Both the position numbers and the translations under genes were made by a program. From Rhizobium sp. GN54 (GTDB lineage Bacteria; Pseudomonadota; Alphaproteobacteria; Rhizobiales; Rhizobiaceae), in contig NZ_JAJNCZ010000003.1 in the NCBI RefSeq assembly GCF_021026345.1, positions 310,001 to 374,000 on the forward strand: a stretch of 64,000 bases of DNA, in the 5' to 3' direction. Below the pieces are notes generated by a model. It saw only the letters and a list, made by a program, of their open reading frames with translations, did not search any database and was not told where the DNA came from. How positions within the stretch are numbered: the stretch's first letter is position 1; each line of letters begins with the position of its first letter. Shown piece by piece: positions 47,117-59,937 of the stretch.

Positions 47117-48130
47117 CTAGGGCCGGCCGGGTGTCGTTTCGCGGCGATAGGCGGCCGGACTTTTCGAGGTCCACTTGCGGAAGGCGCGGTGGAAGGCGCT
47201 GGGCTCGGAAAAGCCGAGCTGCACCGCGATCTCCCCGATCCCGAGCGCGCTCGTCTGCAGCATCTCGATCGCCATCTCCCGGCGGATCTCGTCCTTGATG
47301 CCGCCATAGCTCTGCCCCTCCGCCTGCAGCCTGTGCCGCAACGTCGAGGGCGCGATGCGCATCTGCGCGGCAAGTGCTTCGAAACCCGTCCACGACGCCG
47401 GCGGCACCTGCCGCAGGCGCCTGCGCACGCCCGCGGCAAGCCCGGCGTCGTAGCGATAGCGAACGAGGATATTGGCCGGGGCGCCGCGCAGGAACTGCTT
47501 CAGCGCCTGCTCGCTGCGGGCGACCGGCAGCTTCAGCACGCTGGCGTCGAACGAAAGCCGGCTCGCAGGCTGGGAGAAGCGCACCGGCGCACCGAAGAAC
47601 AGCCGGTAGTCCGCCGCCTGCCGCGGCTCGGGGCAGCGGAAATCGACGGAGCGGATCGGGATGCGGCGCCCCACCAGCCAGCAGGCAATCCCGTGCAGCA
47701 GGATCCAGTAGGTCCGGTAGGCGAAAGCCGAACGCGGCCCGTCGCGATCCGAAAGCGTGACCTGCGCCAGCCCGTCGGCAACATCCAGCCGTCCAGCCGG
47801 ATCCTCCAGCACCACGTCGAGGAAGCGCAGCGCCCGCCGCAGGGCCTGCTCCAGCGTGCCGGCATGCAGCACGCAATGGCAGAGCAGGGTGAAGCTGCCG
47901 CGCCGCATCGGCCGCCCGCCCATGCCGAAGAATTCGTCGTCCACCTCGGCCGCAATCGCAAGCCAGAGCGCGCCGTAGCTTTCCGCCGAGACGGGCGCGT
48001 CGATCACGGCCGGCAGGCCGATCGCCGCCAGCAACGGCTCCACCGGACGCCCGGCCCGGCGCAGGCAATCGAGCGCCTCCTCCACGAAGGAGGGCGATAT
48101 CATCCGCCGCCCGGTTTCCGTCATCGTCAT
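47117..48130 (-). CDS. AraC-family regulator (arabinose-binding-like N-terminus), probable regulator of the BCAA operon
   Basis: A 337-residue protein. The N-terminal ~200 residues form the 'Arabinose_bd' sensor domain found in OruR/ArgR-like AraC proteins (FVEEALDCLRRAGRPVEPLL; FFGAPVRFSQPASRLSFD); the C-terminus is an AraC DNA-binding domain (APSTLRHRLQAEGQSYGGIK; IGEIAVQLGFSEPSAFHRAF). It is divergent from the valine/isoleucine operon, hence the likely regulator. The start is ambiguous among in-frame ATGs at 48130, 48142 and 48181; none has a strong ribosome site. Confidence 0.84.
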   Translation of the reverse strand: MTMTETGRRMISPSFVEEALDCLRRAGRPVEPLLAAIGLPAVIDAPVSAESYGALWLAIAAEVDDEFFGMGGRPMRRGSFTLLCHCVLHAGTLEQALRRALRFLDVVLEDPAGRLDVADGLAQVTLSDRDGPRSAFAYRTYWILLHGIACWLVGRRIPIRSVDFRCPEPRQAADYRLFFGAPVRFSQPASRLSFDASVLKLPVARSEQALKQFLRGAPANILVRYRYDAGLAAGVRRRLRQVPPASWTGFEALAAQMRIAPSTLRHRLQAEGQSYGGIKDEIRREMAIEMLQTSALGIGEIAVQLGFSEPSAFHRAFRKWTSKSPAAYRRETTPGRP

Positions 48131-48314
48131 GGGCGCAAGCATATGGTAAAATCGGCCGAAAAATCGAGATGCTTCGGTCATCGCTTGCAATATTCCGCCG
48201 GAATAGAATCCGGAAAACGTCGGGTATGCGCCCGGCGGCAATGCAGCGCTGGGAGGACTGCATGGCATATCGCGATCGCCTCGCGGATCTCGTCGGCCTC
48301 GTGGGAGCGAAGCC

Positions 48315-49082
<768 letters not shown>

Positions 49083-49118
49083 ACCATGTCGGCCAAACCA
49101 GGCCCGGGAGGAAATGAA

Positions 49119-50306
49119 ATGACGATGGAAGATCCGGTTGTCGTCGTCGGCATGGCGCGGACCCCCATGGGCGGCTTTCAGGGCGACCTGAAGGGCGCCA
49201 CGGCGCCGCAACTCGGGGCGACCGCGATCCGCGCAGCGCTCGACCGCAGCGGCGTGAACCCCGAAACGGTCGACGAGGTGCTGTTCGGCTGCGTGCTGCC
49301 GGCCGGCCAGGGCCAGGCGCCCGCCCGTCAGGCAGCCCTTGGCGCCGGCCTGCCCTTCGGCACGGGTGCCACGACCGTCAACAAGATGTGCGGCTCCGGC
49401 ATGAAGGCGGTGATGCTCGCCCATGACCTGATCGCCGCGGGCAGCGCCGCAGTCGCCGTCGCCGGCGGCATGGAAAGCATGACGAATGCGCCCTATCTGC
49501 TGGATCGTGCCCGCGGCGGCTACCGCCTGGGACACGGCCGGGTCGTCGACCACATGTTCCTCGACGGGCTGGAGGATGCCTATGACAGGGGCCGCCTGAT
49601 GGGAACGTTTGCCGAAGACTGCGCCGAGGCCTACCAGTTCACCCGCCCCGCGCAGGACGACTACGCCGTCACCTCGCTGACCCGCGCGCAAGCTGCGATC
49701 GAGAAGGGCGCCTTCGACGCAGAGATCGCGCCGGTCACGGTGCGGGACGGCAAGAGCGAGCAGGTGGTCGGCCGCGACGAGCAGCCGGGCAAGGCGAGAC
49801 TGGAGAAGATCCCGACGCTGAAGCCGGCCTTCCGCGAAAACGGGACGGTGACGGCTGCCAATTCCTCGTCCATCTCGGACGGCGCCGCGGCGCTGGTGCT
49901 GATGCGGCGCTCGCAGGCCGAGCGGGAAGGCATCGATCCACTGGCGACCATCATCGGCCACGCCACCCATTCGCAGGCGCCGAACCTCTTCGCCACGGCC
50001 CCGATCGGCGCGCTGCGCAAGCTTTCGGACCGGACGGGCTGGGAGCTGAAGGACGTCGACCTGTTCGAGGTCAACGAGGCCTTCGCCGTCGTCGCCATGG
50101 CGGCGATGCGCGACCTCGACCTGCCGCACGACAAGGTCAACGTCCACGGCGGCGCCTGCGCGCTCGGCCACCCGATCGGCGCATCCGGCGCCCGCGTCAT
50201 CGTCACCCTGCTCTCGGCGCTCGAGCGCTACGGCATGAAGCGCGGCATGGCGACGCTGTGCATCGGCGGCGGCGAGGCGACCGCGCTCGCAGTCGAAATG
50301 CACTGA
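49119..50306 (+). CDS. acetyl-CoA C-acetyltransferase (thiolase)
   Basis: A 395-residue thiolase with its full catalytic set: nucleophile Cys91 ([10 protein letters not shown]), His351 ([11 protein letters not shown]) and Cys381 ([10 protein letters not shown]). In this operon it would cleave 2-methylacetoacetyl-CoA to acetyl-CoA and propionyl-CoA; degradative acetoacetyl-CoA cleavage is equally possible. The start is ATG 49119 with GGGAGGA six bases upstream; an ATG at 49086 is less well placed. The gap to the SDR is 36 bases. Confidence 0.92.
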   Translation: MTMEDPVVVVGMARTPMGGFQGDLKGATAPQLGATAIRAALDRSGVNPETVDEVLFGCVLPAGQGQAPARQAALGAGLPFGTGATTVNKMCGSGMKAVMLAHDLIAAGSAAVAVAGGMESMTNAPYLLDRARGGYRLGHGRVVDHMFLDGLEDAYDRGRLMGTFAEDCAEAYQFTRPAQDDYAVTSLTRAQAAIEKGAFDAEIAPVTVRDGKSEQVVGRDEQPGKARLEKIPTLKPAFRENGTVTAANSSSISDGAAALVLMRRSQAEREGIDPLATIIGHATHSQAPNLFATAPIGALRKLSDRTGWELKDVDLFEVNEAFAVVAMAAMRDLDLPHDKVNVHGGACALGHPIGASGARVIVTLLSALERYGMKRGMATLCIGGGEATALAVEMH

Positions 50307-50340
50307 GCGGCTTCAACGGTTTCGGGGAGGAGACCGGCGC

Positions 50341-51468
50341 ATGATCCTGAACGAAGAGCAGATCCAGATCCGCGACATGGCGCGCGACTTCGCCCGCGAG
50401 CGGCTCGTGCCGGGGGCGGCCGAACGCGACGCCGAGAGCCGCTTTCCCCGCGAGGAACTGCGCGAGATGGGCGAACTCGGCTTCCTCGGCATGCTGGTGC
50501 CGGAGACCTATGGCGGGTCGGAGACCGGAACGGTCGCCTATGCCGTGGCGCTGGAGGAGATCGCCGCCGGCGACGGACCCTGCTCGACCATCATGAGCGT
50601 GCACAGCTCGGTCGGCTGCGTGCCGGTCCTCAGATACGGCACGGAGGAGCAGAAGCAGCGCTTCCTGCCGAAGCTGGCATCCGGCGAATGGATCGGCGGC
50701 TTCGCGCTGACCGAGCCGCAGGCCGGCTCCGACGCCTCGAACCTGAAGACCCGCGCCCGCCGCGACGGCGAGCACTACGTCATCGACGGCGCCAAGCAAT
50801 TCATCACCTCGGGCAAGAACGGCAACGTCGTCATCGTCTTCGCCGTCACCGATCCGGATGCCGGCAAGAAGGGCATCTCCGCCTTCATCGTCTCCACCGA
50901 CACGCCCGGCTACGAGGTCGTGCGGGTGGAACAGAAGCTCGGGCTCCATTCCTCCGACACCTGCCAGATCGCCTTCAACGCGATGCGCATCCCCGCCGAT
51001 CTCCGCCTCGGCGGCGAGGGCGAAGGCTACCGGATCGCACTGTCGAACCTGGAGGGCGGGCGCATCGGCATTGCCGCGCAGGCCGTCGGCATGGCGCGCT
51101 CGGCCTTCGAGGCGGCACGCGACTATGCCCGCGAGCGCACGGCCTTCGGCACGCCGATCGTCGAGCACCAGGCCGTCGCCTTCCGCCTCGCCGACATGGC
51201 GACCCGGATCGAGGTCGCCCGCCAGATGGTCCTGCACGCGGCGCAACTGAAGGAAGCGGGGCAACCCTGCCTCACCGAGGCCTCGATGGCGAAGCTCTTC
51301 GCCTCCGAAATGGCCGAGAAGGTCTGCTCGGACGCGATCCAGATCCACGGCGGCTACGGCTACATGGCCGACTATCCGGTCGAGCGCATCTACCGCGACG
51401 TCCGGATCTGCCAGATCTACGAGGGAACCAGCGACGTCCAGCGCATCGTCATTGCCCGGAACCTGTAA
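50341..51468 (+). CDS. acyl-CoA dehydrogenase (short/branched-chain type)
   Basis: A 375-residue flavoprotein with the ordinary ACAD layout: N-terminal helical domain ([20 protein letters not shown]), beta domain with [17 protein letters not shown] (~116) and [16 protein letters not shown], and C-terminal helices with [21 protein letters not shown] and the catalytic Glu in [12 protein letters not shown] (~361). Context points to isobutyryl-CoA and 2-methylbutyryl-CoA as substrates. GGGGAGGAG precedes ATG 50341. It is followed by a repeat element before bkdA1. Confidence 0.92.
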   Translation: MILNEEQIQIRDMARDFARERLVPGAAERDAESRFPREELREMGELGFLGMLVPETYGGSETGTVAYAVALEEIAAGDGPCSTIMSVHSSVGCVPVLRYGTEEQKQRFLPKLASGEWIGGFALTEPQAGSDASNLKTRARRDGEHYVIDGAKQFITSGKNGNVVIVFAVTDPDAGKKGISAFIVSTDTPGYEVVRVEQKLGLHSSDTCQIAFNAMRIPADLRLGGEGEGYRIALSNLEGGRIGIAAQAVGMARSAFEAARDYARERTAFGTPIVEHQAVAFRLADMATRIEVARQMVLHAAQLKEAGQPCLTEASMAKLFASEMAEKVCSDAIQIHGGYGYMADYPVERIYRDVRICQIYEGTSDVQRIVIARNL

Positions 51469-51506
51469 GGAACACCGCTTGTTGACTGTGTTGAAGCGCC
51501 TCGACG

Positions 51507-52947
<1,441 letters not shown>

Positions 52948-52948
52948 C

Positions 52949-53962
52949 ATGGCAAGAATGACGATGATCGAGGCCGTCCGCAGCGCGATGGACGTATCGA
53001 TGGGGCGCGACGACAACGTCGTCGTCTTCGGCGAGGACGTCGGCTATTTCGGCGGCGTCTTCCGCTGCACCCAGGGCCTGCAGGCGAAATACGGCAAGAC
53101 CCGCTGCTTCGACGCGCCGATCAACGAATCCGGCATCCTCGGAACGGCGATCGGCATGGCGGCTTACGGCCTGAAGCCCTGCATCGAGATCCAGTTCGCC
53201 GACTACATGTACCCGGCCTACGACCAGATCACCCAGGAGGCCGCCCGCATCCGCTATCGCTCCAATGGCGACTTCACCTGCCCGATCGTCGTGCGCATGC
53301 CGACCGGCGGCGGCATCTTCGGCGGCCAGACGCACAGCCAGAGCCCCGAGGCGCTGTTCACCCATGTCTGCGGCCTGAAGGTGATCGTCCCCTCCAATCC
53401 CTACGACGCCAAGGGCCTGCTCATCGCCGCGATCGAGGATCCAGACCCGGTGATGTTCCTGGAACCGAAGCGGCTCTATAACGGCCCCTTCGACGGCCAT
53501 CACGAAAGGCCCGTCACCCCGTGGTCGAAGCACGACCTCGGCGAGGTTCCCGACGGCCATTACACCATTCCGATCGGCAAAGCCGAGGTGCGCAGGCCGG
53601 GCGAGGCCGTCACCGTGATCGCCTACGGCACCATGGTCCACGTCGCGCTCGCCGCGGCCGAGGAGACCGGAATCGACGCCGAGGTGATCGACCTGCGCAG
53701 CCTCCTGCCGCTCGACCTCGACACGATCGTCCAGTCGGTCAAGAAGACAGGCCGCTGCGTCGTCGTCCACGAGGCGACGCTGACCTCCGGCTTCGGTGGC
53801 GAGGTGGCAGCGCTGGTCCAGGAACACTGCTTCTACAATCTCGAGGCACCCGTCGTGCGCGTCACCGGCTGGGACACGCCCTATCCGCATGCGCAGGAAT
53901 GGGACTATTTCCCCGGCCCCGCCCGCGTCGGTCGCGCGCTGAAAGAAGTGATGGAGGGCTGA
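52949..53962 (+). CDS. bkdA2: branched-chain 2-oxoacid dehydrogenase E1 beta
   Basis: A 337-residue E1 beta subunit: MIEAVRSAMDVSMGRDDNVV (~5), FGEDVGYFGGVFRCTQGL, NESGILGTAIGMAAYG, PTGGGIFGGQTHSQSPEALF (~113), and EATLTSGFGGEVAALVQEH near the C-terminus. It pairs with BkdA1 to form the ThDP-dependent alpha2beta2 decarboxylase. The ATG at 52949 lies one base after the bkdA1 stop, so the two are coupled. The frame extends upstream inside bkdA1 but without family similarity. Confidence 0.95.
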   Translation: MARMTMIEAVRSAMDVSMGRDDNVVVFGEDVGYFGGVFRCTQGLQAKYGKTRCFDAPINESGILGTAIGMAAYGLKPCIEIQFADYMYPAYDQITQEAARIRYRSNGDFTCPIVVRMPTGGGIFGGQTHSQSPEALFTHVCGLKVIVPSNPYDAKGLLIAAIEDPDPVMFLEPKRLYNGPFDGHHERPVTPWSKHDLGEVPDGHYTIPIGKAEVRRPGEAVTVIAYGTMVHVALAAAEETGIDAEVIDLRSLLPLDLDTIVQSVKKTGRCVVVHEATLTSGFGGEVAALVQEHCFYNLEAPVVRVTGWDTPYPHAQEWDYFPGPARVGRALKEVMEG

Positions 53963-53965
53963 GGG

Positions 53966-55276
53966 ATGGGTGAATTCATCATCAAGATGCCGGACGTGGG
54001 CGAAGGCGTCGCCGAGGCCGAGCTGGTGGAATGGCACGTCAAGCCGGGCGACCCGGTGCGCGAGGACATGGTGCTCGCCGCCGTCATGACCGACAAGGCC
54101 ACCGTCGAGATCCCCTCGCCGGTCGAAGGCACCGTGCTCTGGCTCGGCGCCGAAGTCGGCGACACCGTCGCCGTCAAGGCGCCGTTGCTGCGGATCGAGA
54201 TCGCCGGCGAGGGCGAACCGGTGGCGGCGGAAGTCCCGGCAGCGACCGAACCTGCCCCGAAGGCCGAGGCGAGGGAGCGGGCGAGCGCCGAGCCCATCAA
54301 GCAACAGCCGGCAGCAGTTGCACCGGCCAGTGCGGCCCCCACGGAGACCATGGCGCCGGAAGCGCGCAAGCCCACCGAGCGTCCCGTCCCGCGCGAGCCC
54401 GCGGAACGGCCGCTGGCCTCGCCCGCCGTCCGGCTCCGCGCCCAGGAGGCCGGCATCGACCTGCGCCAGGTGACGGGCACCGGGCCCGCAGGCCGCATCG
54501 GCCACGACGACCTCGACCAGTTCCTCGCCCGCGGCGCCCAGCCCGCCATAGCCCCGGCCGGCCTTGCCCGGAAGACGGCGACCGAGGAGATCAAGGTCAC
54601 CGGCATGCGCCGCCGGATCGCCGAGAAGATGCGGCTCTCCGCCTCGCGCATCCCCCACATCACCTATGTCGAGGAGGTGGACGTCACCGACCTGGAGGAC
54701 CTGCGGGCGACGATGAACGAGGCCCGCAAGCCCGACCAGCCCAAGCTGACGATCCTGCCCTTCCTGATGCGGGCGATGGTCCGGACGCTCGCCGAGCAGC
54801 CGGACGTCAACGCCACCTTCGACGACGACGCCGGCATCGTCACCCGCTACGGTGCCGTCCACATCGGCATCGCCACCCAGACGCCGGCGGGCCTCATCGT
54901 CCCGGTCGTGCGCCATGCCGAGGCGCGTTCGATCTGGGACAGCGCCATTGAACTGACGCGGCTCGCCGAGGCGGCCCGCAACGGCACGGCCGCGCGTGAG
55001 GAACTGTCCGGCTCGACCATCACCATAACCTCGCTCGGCGCGCTCGGCGGCATCGTCACCACGCCGATCATCAACCATCCGGAAGTGGCGATCGTCGGCG
55101 TCAACAAGATCGCCGTCCGGCCCGTCTGGGACGGAACGCAATTCGTTCCGCGCAAGATCATGAACCTCTCGTCCAGCTTCGACCACCGGATCGTCGACGG
55201 ATGGAACGCGGCGATCTTCGTCCAGCGGATCAAGACGCTGCTCGAAACCCCCGCCCTGATCTTCATCGAAGGCTGA
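53966..55276 (+). CDS. bkdB: branched-chain 2-oxoacid dehydrogenase E2 (lipoamide acyltransferase)
   Basis: A 436-residue E2: one lipoyl domain (1-~78) with lipoyl-lysine 44 in MTDKATVEI; an Ala/Pro/Glu-rich linker (~85-148); a peripheral subunit-binding domain (~150-190, [16 protein letters not shown]); and a catalytic acyltransferase core with the [11 protein letters not shown] active site (His407, Asp411). It transfers the branched acyl group from lipoamide to CoA. The start at 53966 is three bases after bkdA2; E3 follows four bases downstream. Confidence 0.95.
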   Translation: MGEFIIKMPDVGEGVAEAELVEWHVKPGDPVREDMVLAAVMTDKATVEIPSPVEGTVLWLGAEVGDTVAVKAPLLRIEIAGEGEPVAAEVPAATEPAPKAEARERASAEPIKQQPAAVAPASAAPTETMAPEARKPTERPVPREPAERPLASPAVRLRAQEAGIDLRQVTGTGPAGRIGHDDLDQFLARGAQPAIAPAGLARKTATEEIKVTGMRRRIAEKMRLSASRIPHITYVEEVDVTDLEDLRATMNEARKPDQPKLTILPFLMRAMVRTLAEQPDVNATFDDDAGIVTRYGAVHIGIATQTPAGLIVPVVRHAEARSIWDSAIELTRLAEAARNGTAAREELSGSTITITSLGALGGIVTTPIINHPEVAIVGVNKIAVRPVWDGTQFVPRKIMNLSSSFDHRIVDGWNAAIFVQRIKTLLETPALIFIEG

Positions 55277-55280
55277 TCGA

Positions 55281-56678
55281 ATGAAAGAGATCGTCTGCAA
55301 GCTTCTCGTCATCGGCGCCGGCCCCGGCGGCTATATTTGCGCCATCCGCGCCGGCCAGCTCGGTGTCGACACCGTCATCGTCGAGGCCGTCAAGGCCGGC
55401 GGCACCTGCCTCAATATCGGCTGCATCCCCTCCAAGGCGCTGATCCATGCCGCCGAGGAATTCGACAGGGTTCGCCACATGAGCTCGGCCTCGGACGCGC
55501 TGGGCATTTCCGTCGAACAGCCGAGGCTCGACCTCGCCCAGACGGTGCGCTGGAAGGACGGCATTGTCGGCCGCTTGAACAGCGGCGTGCTGGGGCTGCT
55601 GCGCAAGGCCAGGGTCAAGATCGTGCACGGCCCCGCGCGCTTCCGCGACGGCAAGACGGTCGAGGTCGAGACGGAAACCGGCACGCAGGTCATCCGCGCC
55701 GAGACCGTCGTCATCGCCACCGGCTCCGAACCGGTCGAACTGCCGTTCCTGCCCTTCGGCGGGCCGGTGATCTCGTCCACCGAGGCCCTGTCGCTGGCCT
55801 CCGTGCCGAAGCGGCTCGTAGTCGTCGGCGGCGGCTATATCGGCCTGGAGCTCGGCACCGCCTTCGCCAAGATGGGCAGCGAAGTGACCGTGGTCGAGGC
55901 GACGCCGCAGATCCTGCCGCAATACGACGCCGAGCTGGTCAAGCCGGTGGCAAGGCGTCTTGCCGAGCTCGGCGTGCAGGTCCTGACCGACACGAAGGCG
56001 AAAGGGCTCTCCAGCCAGGGCGACGGTCTCCTGATCGAGACCGCCGACGGCAAGGAACAGGCGCTGCCCGCCGACAGGATCCTCGTCACCGTCGGCCGCA
56101 GGCCGCGCACCGAGGGCTGGGGGCTCGAGGAACTCGACCTTGAACGCTCCGGACGCTTCATCCGCATCGACGACCGCTGCCGCACCTCCATGCGAGGCAT
56201 CCATGCGATCGGCGACGTCACCGGCGAACCGATGCTCGCCCATCGGGCGATGGCGCAGGGCGAGATGGTCGCCGAGATCGTCGCCGGCCGCAAGCGCGCG
56301 TGGGACAAGCGCTCGATCCCCGCCGTCTGCTTCACCGATCCGGAAATCGTCACGGCCGGCCTGTCGCCGGACGAGGCCCGCGCCCAGGGCTACGAGGTGC
56401 GCATCGGCCAGTTTCCCTTCAGCGCCAACGGCCGCGCCATGACCACCCAGTCGGAGGACGGTTTCGTGCGCGTCGTCGCCCGCGCCGATACCAACCTGGT
56501 GCTCGGCCTGCAGGCCGTCGGCGCCGGCATCTCCGAGCTCTCCAGCACGTTTTCGCTGGCGCTCGAGATGGGCGCCCGGCTTGAGGATATCGCCGGCACC
56601 ATCCACGCCCACCCGACCCGCAGCGAAGGCTTGCAGGAAGCCGCATTGAAGGCGCTTGGCCATGCCCTCCACATCTGA
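55281..56678 (+). CDS. lpdV: dihydrolipoyl dehydrogenase (E3) of the branched-chain complex
   Basis: A 465-residue flavoprotein: FAD motif [19 protein letters not shown] (~10-28), redox disulfide Cys43/Cys48 in [16 protein letters not shown] motif [19 protein letters not shown], and the C-terminal His444-Glu449 pair (HPTRSEG). It reoxidises the lipoyl group of BkdB. Position as the last gene of bkdA1-A2-B-lpdV is the Pseudomonas-type arrangement. Its last bases overlap the start of the next gene. Confidence 0.95.
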   Translation: MKEIVCKLLVIGAGPGGYICAIRAGQLGVDTVIVEAVKAGGTCLNIGCIPSKALIHAAEEFDRVRHMSSASDALGISVEQPRLDLAQTVRWKDGIVGRLNSGVLGLLRKARVKIVHGPARFRDGKTVEVETETGTQVIRAETVVIATGSEPVELPFLPFGGPVISSTEALSLASVPKRLVVVGGGYIGLELGTAFAKMGSEVTVVEATPQILPQYDAELVKPVARRLAELGVQVLTDTKAKGLSSQGDGLLIETADGKEQALPADRILVTVGRRPRTEGWGLEELDLERSGRFIRIDDRCRTSMRGIHAIGDVTGEPMLAHRAMAQGEMVAEIVAGRKRAWDKRSIPAVCFTDPEIVTAGLSPDEARAQGYEVRIGQFPFSANGRAMTTQSEDGFVRVVARADTNLVLGLQAVGAGISELSSTFSLALEMGARLEDIAGTIHAHPTRSEGLQEAALKALGHALHI

Positions 56679-57780
56679 CCCCGCAACCACGGCCGCGGCT
56701 GCGGCGGAGATCCAGACGCTGGTCGAGCGGACCGGCGCGCTCGGTCGAATCCGGCTCAACAGGCCGAAGGCGCTGAACAGCCTGACGCTGGCGATGGTGC
56801 GCGACATCGAGCGCGCGCTGGACGACTTCGAGGACGACCCGAAGATCGCAGCCGTGCTGGTCACCGGCGAGGGCGAGCGCGGGCTCTGCGCCGGCGGCGA
56901 CATCCGCATGATCTACGAAGGCGGCAAGGCCGGCTCGGACGCACCAGTGACCTTCTGGCGCGAGGAATACCGCATGAACGCCCGGCTCGCGCGTCTGCGC
57001 AAGCCCTATGTGGCCTTCATGGACGGGATCGTCATGGGCGGCGGCGCCGGCGTCTCGGTCCACGGCAGCCACCGCATCGTCACCGAGCGGACCCGGCTCG
57101 CCATGCCTGAGACCGGCATCGGCTTCTTTCCCGATGTCGGCGCCTCGTGGTTCCTGACGCGCAGGAAAGGCGAACTCGGCACCTATGCGGCCCTGACCGG
57201 GACACAGCTCTTAGCCGGCGACGCGATCGCCTTCGGCCTTGCCGACCATTGCCTTCCCGCCGCCGGGCTTCCGGCGCTGGTGGACGCGCTGGCGAGCCTT
57301 CTGGCCCAGGCCTCGCGGGCAAACGCGTCGGCGGCCATTGCCGCCCTCGCCGTGCCTCCGCCGGATGCCGCCGTCGCACGACAGAAGCCGGCCATCGACC
57401 GGCTCTTCGCCTTCGACACGATGGAGGACATCATCCGGGCCTTGCAGCAAGACGGCACGCCTTTTGCGATGGAGACGCTTGCCGCCCTGCAGGCGAGGTC
57501 GCCGCTGAGCCTGAAGGTCACGCTGCGTCTGTTGCGTCTCGGTCGCGCGGCACCGTCGCTGGAGGCCTGCCTCGAAAACGAGTTCGCCGCCACCGCGGCC
57601 GTCCTGAAGAGCCATGATTTCTACGAGGGCGTGCGCGCCGCCGTGATCGACAAGGATCGCAATCCGCAATGGCGCCCGGCACGGCTCGCCGACGTTACCG
57701 ACGCGGACGTCGCCGCGTTCTTCAAGCCCCCGGTCGACCCGCTGTTTCCGGACGCATCCGGGAAAGGAGAGCGCGCATGA
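56662..57780 (+). CDS. 3-hydroxyisobutyryl-CoA hydrolase-type crotonase
   Basis: A 372-residue crotonase-fold protein, about 110 residues longer than a simple enoyl-CoA hydratase. Motifs: [19 protein letters not shown] (~27), [38 protein letters not shown] and [17 protein letters not shown]. Glu/Asp placement and length match HIBCH, which releases 3-hydroxyisobutyrate from its CoA ester in valine degradation. The ATG at 56662 lies inside the lpdV 3' end (17-base overlap). Its stop overlaps the start of the next gene. Confidence 0.88.
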   Translation: MPSTSDPATTAAAAAEIQTLVERTGALGRIRLNRPKALNSLTLAMVRDIERALDDFEDDPKIAAVLVTGEGERGLCAGGDIRMIYEGGKAGSDAPVTFWREEYRMNARLARLRKPYVAFMDGIVMGGGAGVSVHGSHRIVTERTRLAMPETGIGFFPDVGASWFLTRRKGELGTYAALTGTQLLAGDAIAFGLADHCLPAAGLPALVDALASLLAQASRANASAAIAALAVPPPDAAVARQKPAIDRLFAFDTMEDIIRALQQDGTPFAMETLAALQARSPLSLKVTLRLLRLGRAAPSLEACLENEFAATAAVLKSHDFYEGVRAAVIDKDRNPQWRPARLADVTDADVAAFFKPPVDPLFPDASGKGERA

Positions 57781-58670
57781 CCTCCGTCGCATTCATCGGC
57801 CTCGGCCACATGGGCGGGCCCATGGCCGCGAACCTGGCGAAGGCGGGCCACGACGTCCGCGGCTTCGACCTTTCGGCCCCTTCGCTGGAACTCGCCCGGC
57901 AGAACGGCATCGCCACCTTCCCCTCCCTTGCCGAGACGGTCTCCGGGGCCGGCACGGTCATCACCATGCTCCCGGCCGGCAAGCATGTCCTCTCGGTCTG
58001 GCAGGAACTCGTAGAGACGGTGCCAACCGGCACGCGCCTCATCGACTGCTCGACGATCGACATCGACAGCGCCGGAAAGGCCCATGCGCTTGCGGCCGCG
58101 AAAGGCTGCCCGGCGCTCGATGCCCCGGTCTCGGGCGGCACCGGCGGGGCCACGGCGGGCACGCTCACCTTCATGGTCGGCGGCGCGGCCGAGGTCTTTG
58201 CCGACGCGGAACCCCTCTTCAAGGCGATGGGCAGCAGGATCATCCACTGCGGCGCCGCCACGGCCGGCCAGGCGGCGAAGATCTGCAACAACATGATCCT
58301 CGGCATCAGCATGATCGCCGTCGGCGAGGCGTTCGTGCTCGGCGAAAAACTGGGCCTCACCCATCAGGCGCTCTACGACGTCGCCTCCGTCTCCTCCGGA
58401 CAGTGCTGGTCGCTGACGACCTATTGCCCGGTGCCCGGCCCGGTGCCGGCATCGCCCGCAAACCGCGGCTACGAGCCCGGCTTCGCCGCGGCGCTGATGC
58501 TGAAGGACCTGAAGCTGTCGCAGGCCGCAGCCGAGGACACCGGTGCCATGACCCCGCTCGGCGCCAAGGCCGCGCGCCTCTACCAGCTCTTCGCCGACGA
58601 GGGTTTCGCGGAGAAGGATTTCTCTGGCATCATCAACATGTTGCGCGATAAGTCCGCGCCGGGCGCCTGA
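57777..58670 (+). CDS. mmsB: 3-hydroxyisobutyrate dehydrogenase
   Basis: A 297-residue beta-hydroxyacid dehydrogenase: NAD motif VAFIGLGHMGGPMAANLAKA (~4-23), substrate motif DAPVSGGTGGATAGTLTFMV (~117), catalytic Lys in GQAAKICNNMILG (~165), and a C-terminal helix with GYEPGFAAALMLKDLKLS. It oxidises 3-hydroxyisobutyrate to methylmalonate semialdehyde. It starts with an ATGA overlap on the preceding hydrolase. The next valine-pathway enzyme, methylmalonate-semialdehyde dehydrogenase (mmsA), is not in the window. Confidence 0.94.
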   Translation: MTSVAFIGLGHMGGPMAANLAKAGHDVRGFDLSAPSLELARQNGIATFPSLAETVSGAGTVITMLPAGKHVLSVWQELVETVPTGTRLIDCSTIDIDSAGKAHALAAAKGCPALDAPVSGGTGGATAGTLTFMVGGAAEVFADAEPLFKAMGSRIIHCGAATAGQAAKICNNMILGISMIAVGEAFVLGEKLGLTHQALYDVASVSSGQCWSLTTYCPVPGPVPASPANRGYEPGFAAALMLKDLKLSQAAAEDTGAMTPLGAKAARLYQLFADEGFAEKDFSGIINMLRDKSAPGA

Positions 58671-58701
58671 CTGGCGCGACTAGGGAAACAGGAGAACGCC
58701 T

Positions 58702-59472
58702 TTGGAAAAGCCGATCATCGTCGAACGTCAGGGCCGCGTCGTCGTCGTCACGCTGAACCGGCCGGCCGCGCGCAACGCGCTCAATTCCGAGATCATGCTG
58801 GCGCTCGGCGGCGAGCTTGCCCCGCTCGACCGCGATCCTGGCGTCGGCTGCTTCGTCATCACCGGCTCGGACAAGGCGTTTGCCGCCGGGGCCGATATCA
58901 AGGAGATGGCGGAGAAGTCGTTCTCGGAAATGTACAACGACGATTTCTTCGCCGGCTGGGAGCGTTTTGCCGCCCTGCGCACGCCGAAGATCGCCGCCGT
59001 CTCCGGCTACGCGCTCGGCGGCGGCTGCGAGCTCGCGATGATGTGCGACATGATCTTCGCCGCCGAAACGGCCGTGTTCGGCCAGCCCGAGATCAAGCTG
59101 GGCGTCATCCCCGGCATGGGCGGCTCGCAGCGCCTGACCAGGCTCGTCGGCAAGGCCAAGGCCATGGACCTGATCCTCACCGGCCGGATGATGGACGCGA
59201 CCGAGGCCGAACGCTGCGGCCTGGTCGCCCGCGTCGTTCCCGCCGAACGGCTGATGGCGGAGGCGCTTCAGGCAGCCGAAACCATAGCCGGCTATGGAAA
59301 GGCCGCGACGACGGCGGCCCGCGAAGCGGTCGACCGGGCGCTGGAGCTGGGCCTGCGCGAAGGCATCCTGTTCGAGCGCCGGCTGTTTCACTCGCTGTTC
59401 GCCACCGCCGACCAGAAGGAAGGCATGGCAGCCTTCGTCGAGAAGCGGAGCCCGAATTTCGAGGGCAAATGA
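58702..59472 (+). CDS. enoyl-CoA hydratase
   Basis: A 256-residue crotonase: [21 protein letters not shown] (~14), [16 protein letters not shown] (oxyanion hole), [19 protein letters not shown] (~100; catalytic Glu region) and [19 protein letters not shown] (~130; second catalytic Glu). In the operon it would hydrate methacrylyl-CoA and tiglyl-CoA. The start is TTG 58702 with GGAG upstream; no ATG fits better. Last gene of the run. Confidence 0.9.
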   Translation: MEKPIIVERQGRVVVVTLNRPAARNALNSEIMLALGGELAPLDRDPGVGCFVITGSDKAFAAGADIKEMAEKSFSEMYNDDFFAGWERFAALRTPKIAAVSGYALGGGCELAMMCDMIFAAETAVFGQPEIKLGVIPGMGGSQRLTRLVGKAKAMDLILTGRMMDATEAERCGLVARVVPAERLMAEALQAAETIAGYGKAATTAAREAVDRALELGLREGILFERRLFHSLFATADQKEGMAAFVEKRSPNFEGK

Positions 59473-59479
59473 CGGATCC

Positions 59480-59514
59480 GGCCCGGTGGGACGAACCCCA
59501 TCGGGTCACGGGCC
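59480..59514. terminator. possible hairpin terminator at the end of the BCAA operon
   Basis: GGCCCG (59480-59485) pairs with CGGGCC (59509-59514), with an inner TGGG/CCCA helix. It has no U-run, so termination is uncertain. It sits between the convergent enoyl-CoA hydratase and the 54-residue gene. Confidence 0.35.
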
Positions 59515-59520
59515 CTGCAA

Positions 59521-59685
59521 TCAGTGCCGGGTCTCGGCCGGCATCTGCTCGCCGAGGAAGCGATGGGCTTCGCGCAGCGCGCTGACGAGCATGTCGGTCA
59601 GGACCTCACCGTTGCCGCCTTCGAGAAACCGCGCAATCGTCTCCTCGCTGATCTCTCCGTTGCCGTGTCCGTCGTCCGACGTCAT
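59521..59685 (-). CDS. 54-residue acidic protein of unknown function
   Basis: A short gene, ATG 59685 to TGA 59521, with a strong ribosome site AGGGGAGA five bases before the start. The product begins MTSDDGHGNGEISEETIARF and continues with helix-like segments (EVLTDMLVSALREAHRFLGEQ). It is acidic and soluble, with no cysteines, no signal peptide and no membrane segment. I do not recognise the family. It stands alone between the end of the BCAA operon and the molybdenum hydroxylase genes, and codon use resembles its neighbours. Confidence 0.65.
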   Translation of the reverse strand: MTSDDGHGNGEISEETIARFLEGGNGEVLTDMLVSALREAHRFLGEQMPAETRH

Positions 59686-59899
59686 GTCGTTCTCCCCTCT
59701 TCCCGCGGCACCTAGGACGGTCGCGGGTCATTTCAATGCCTGGCCTGCATCGGGACGCGTCATCGACGACGCAATCGCGGCAGGACCGTATCGAGGGGAG
59801 ATAGGAAGCGAGGCTTGCGCTGGGCTGTCCATCGGGACAGGCGGGCGAAGCGGATCCGGCTGGCCCGACGGGTCGGGCGGGGCCGTCGAACATCATGAA

Positions 59900-59928
59900 G
59901 CCCGGCCGGCAACGGCGGCCGGCCGGGC
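59900..59928 (-). terminator. hairpin after the molybdenum hydroxylase large subunit gene
   Basis: Perfect 11-bp inverted repeat GCCCGGCCGGC (59900-59910) / GCCGGCCGGGC (59918-59928), seven-base loop, nine bases after the stop codon on the minus strand. The T-tail is poor (TTCATG). Confidence 0.5.
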
Positions 59929-59937
59929 ATTCGTCGA

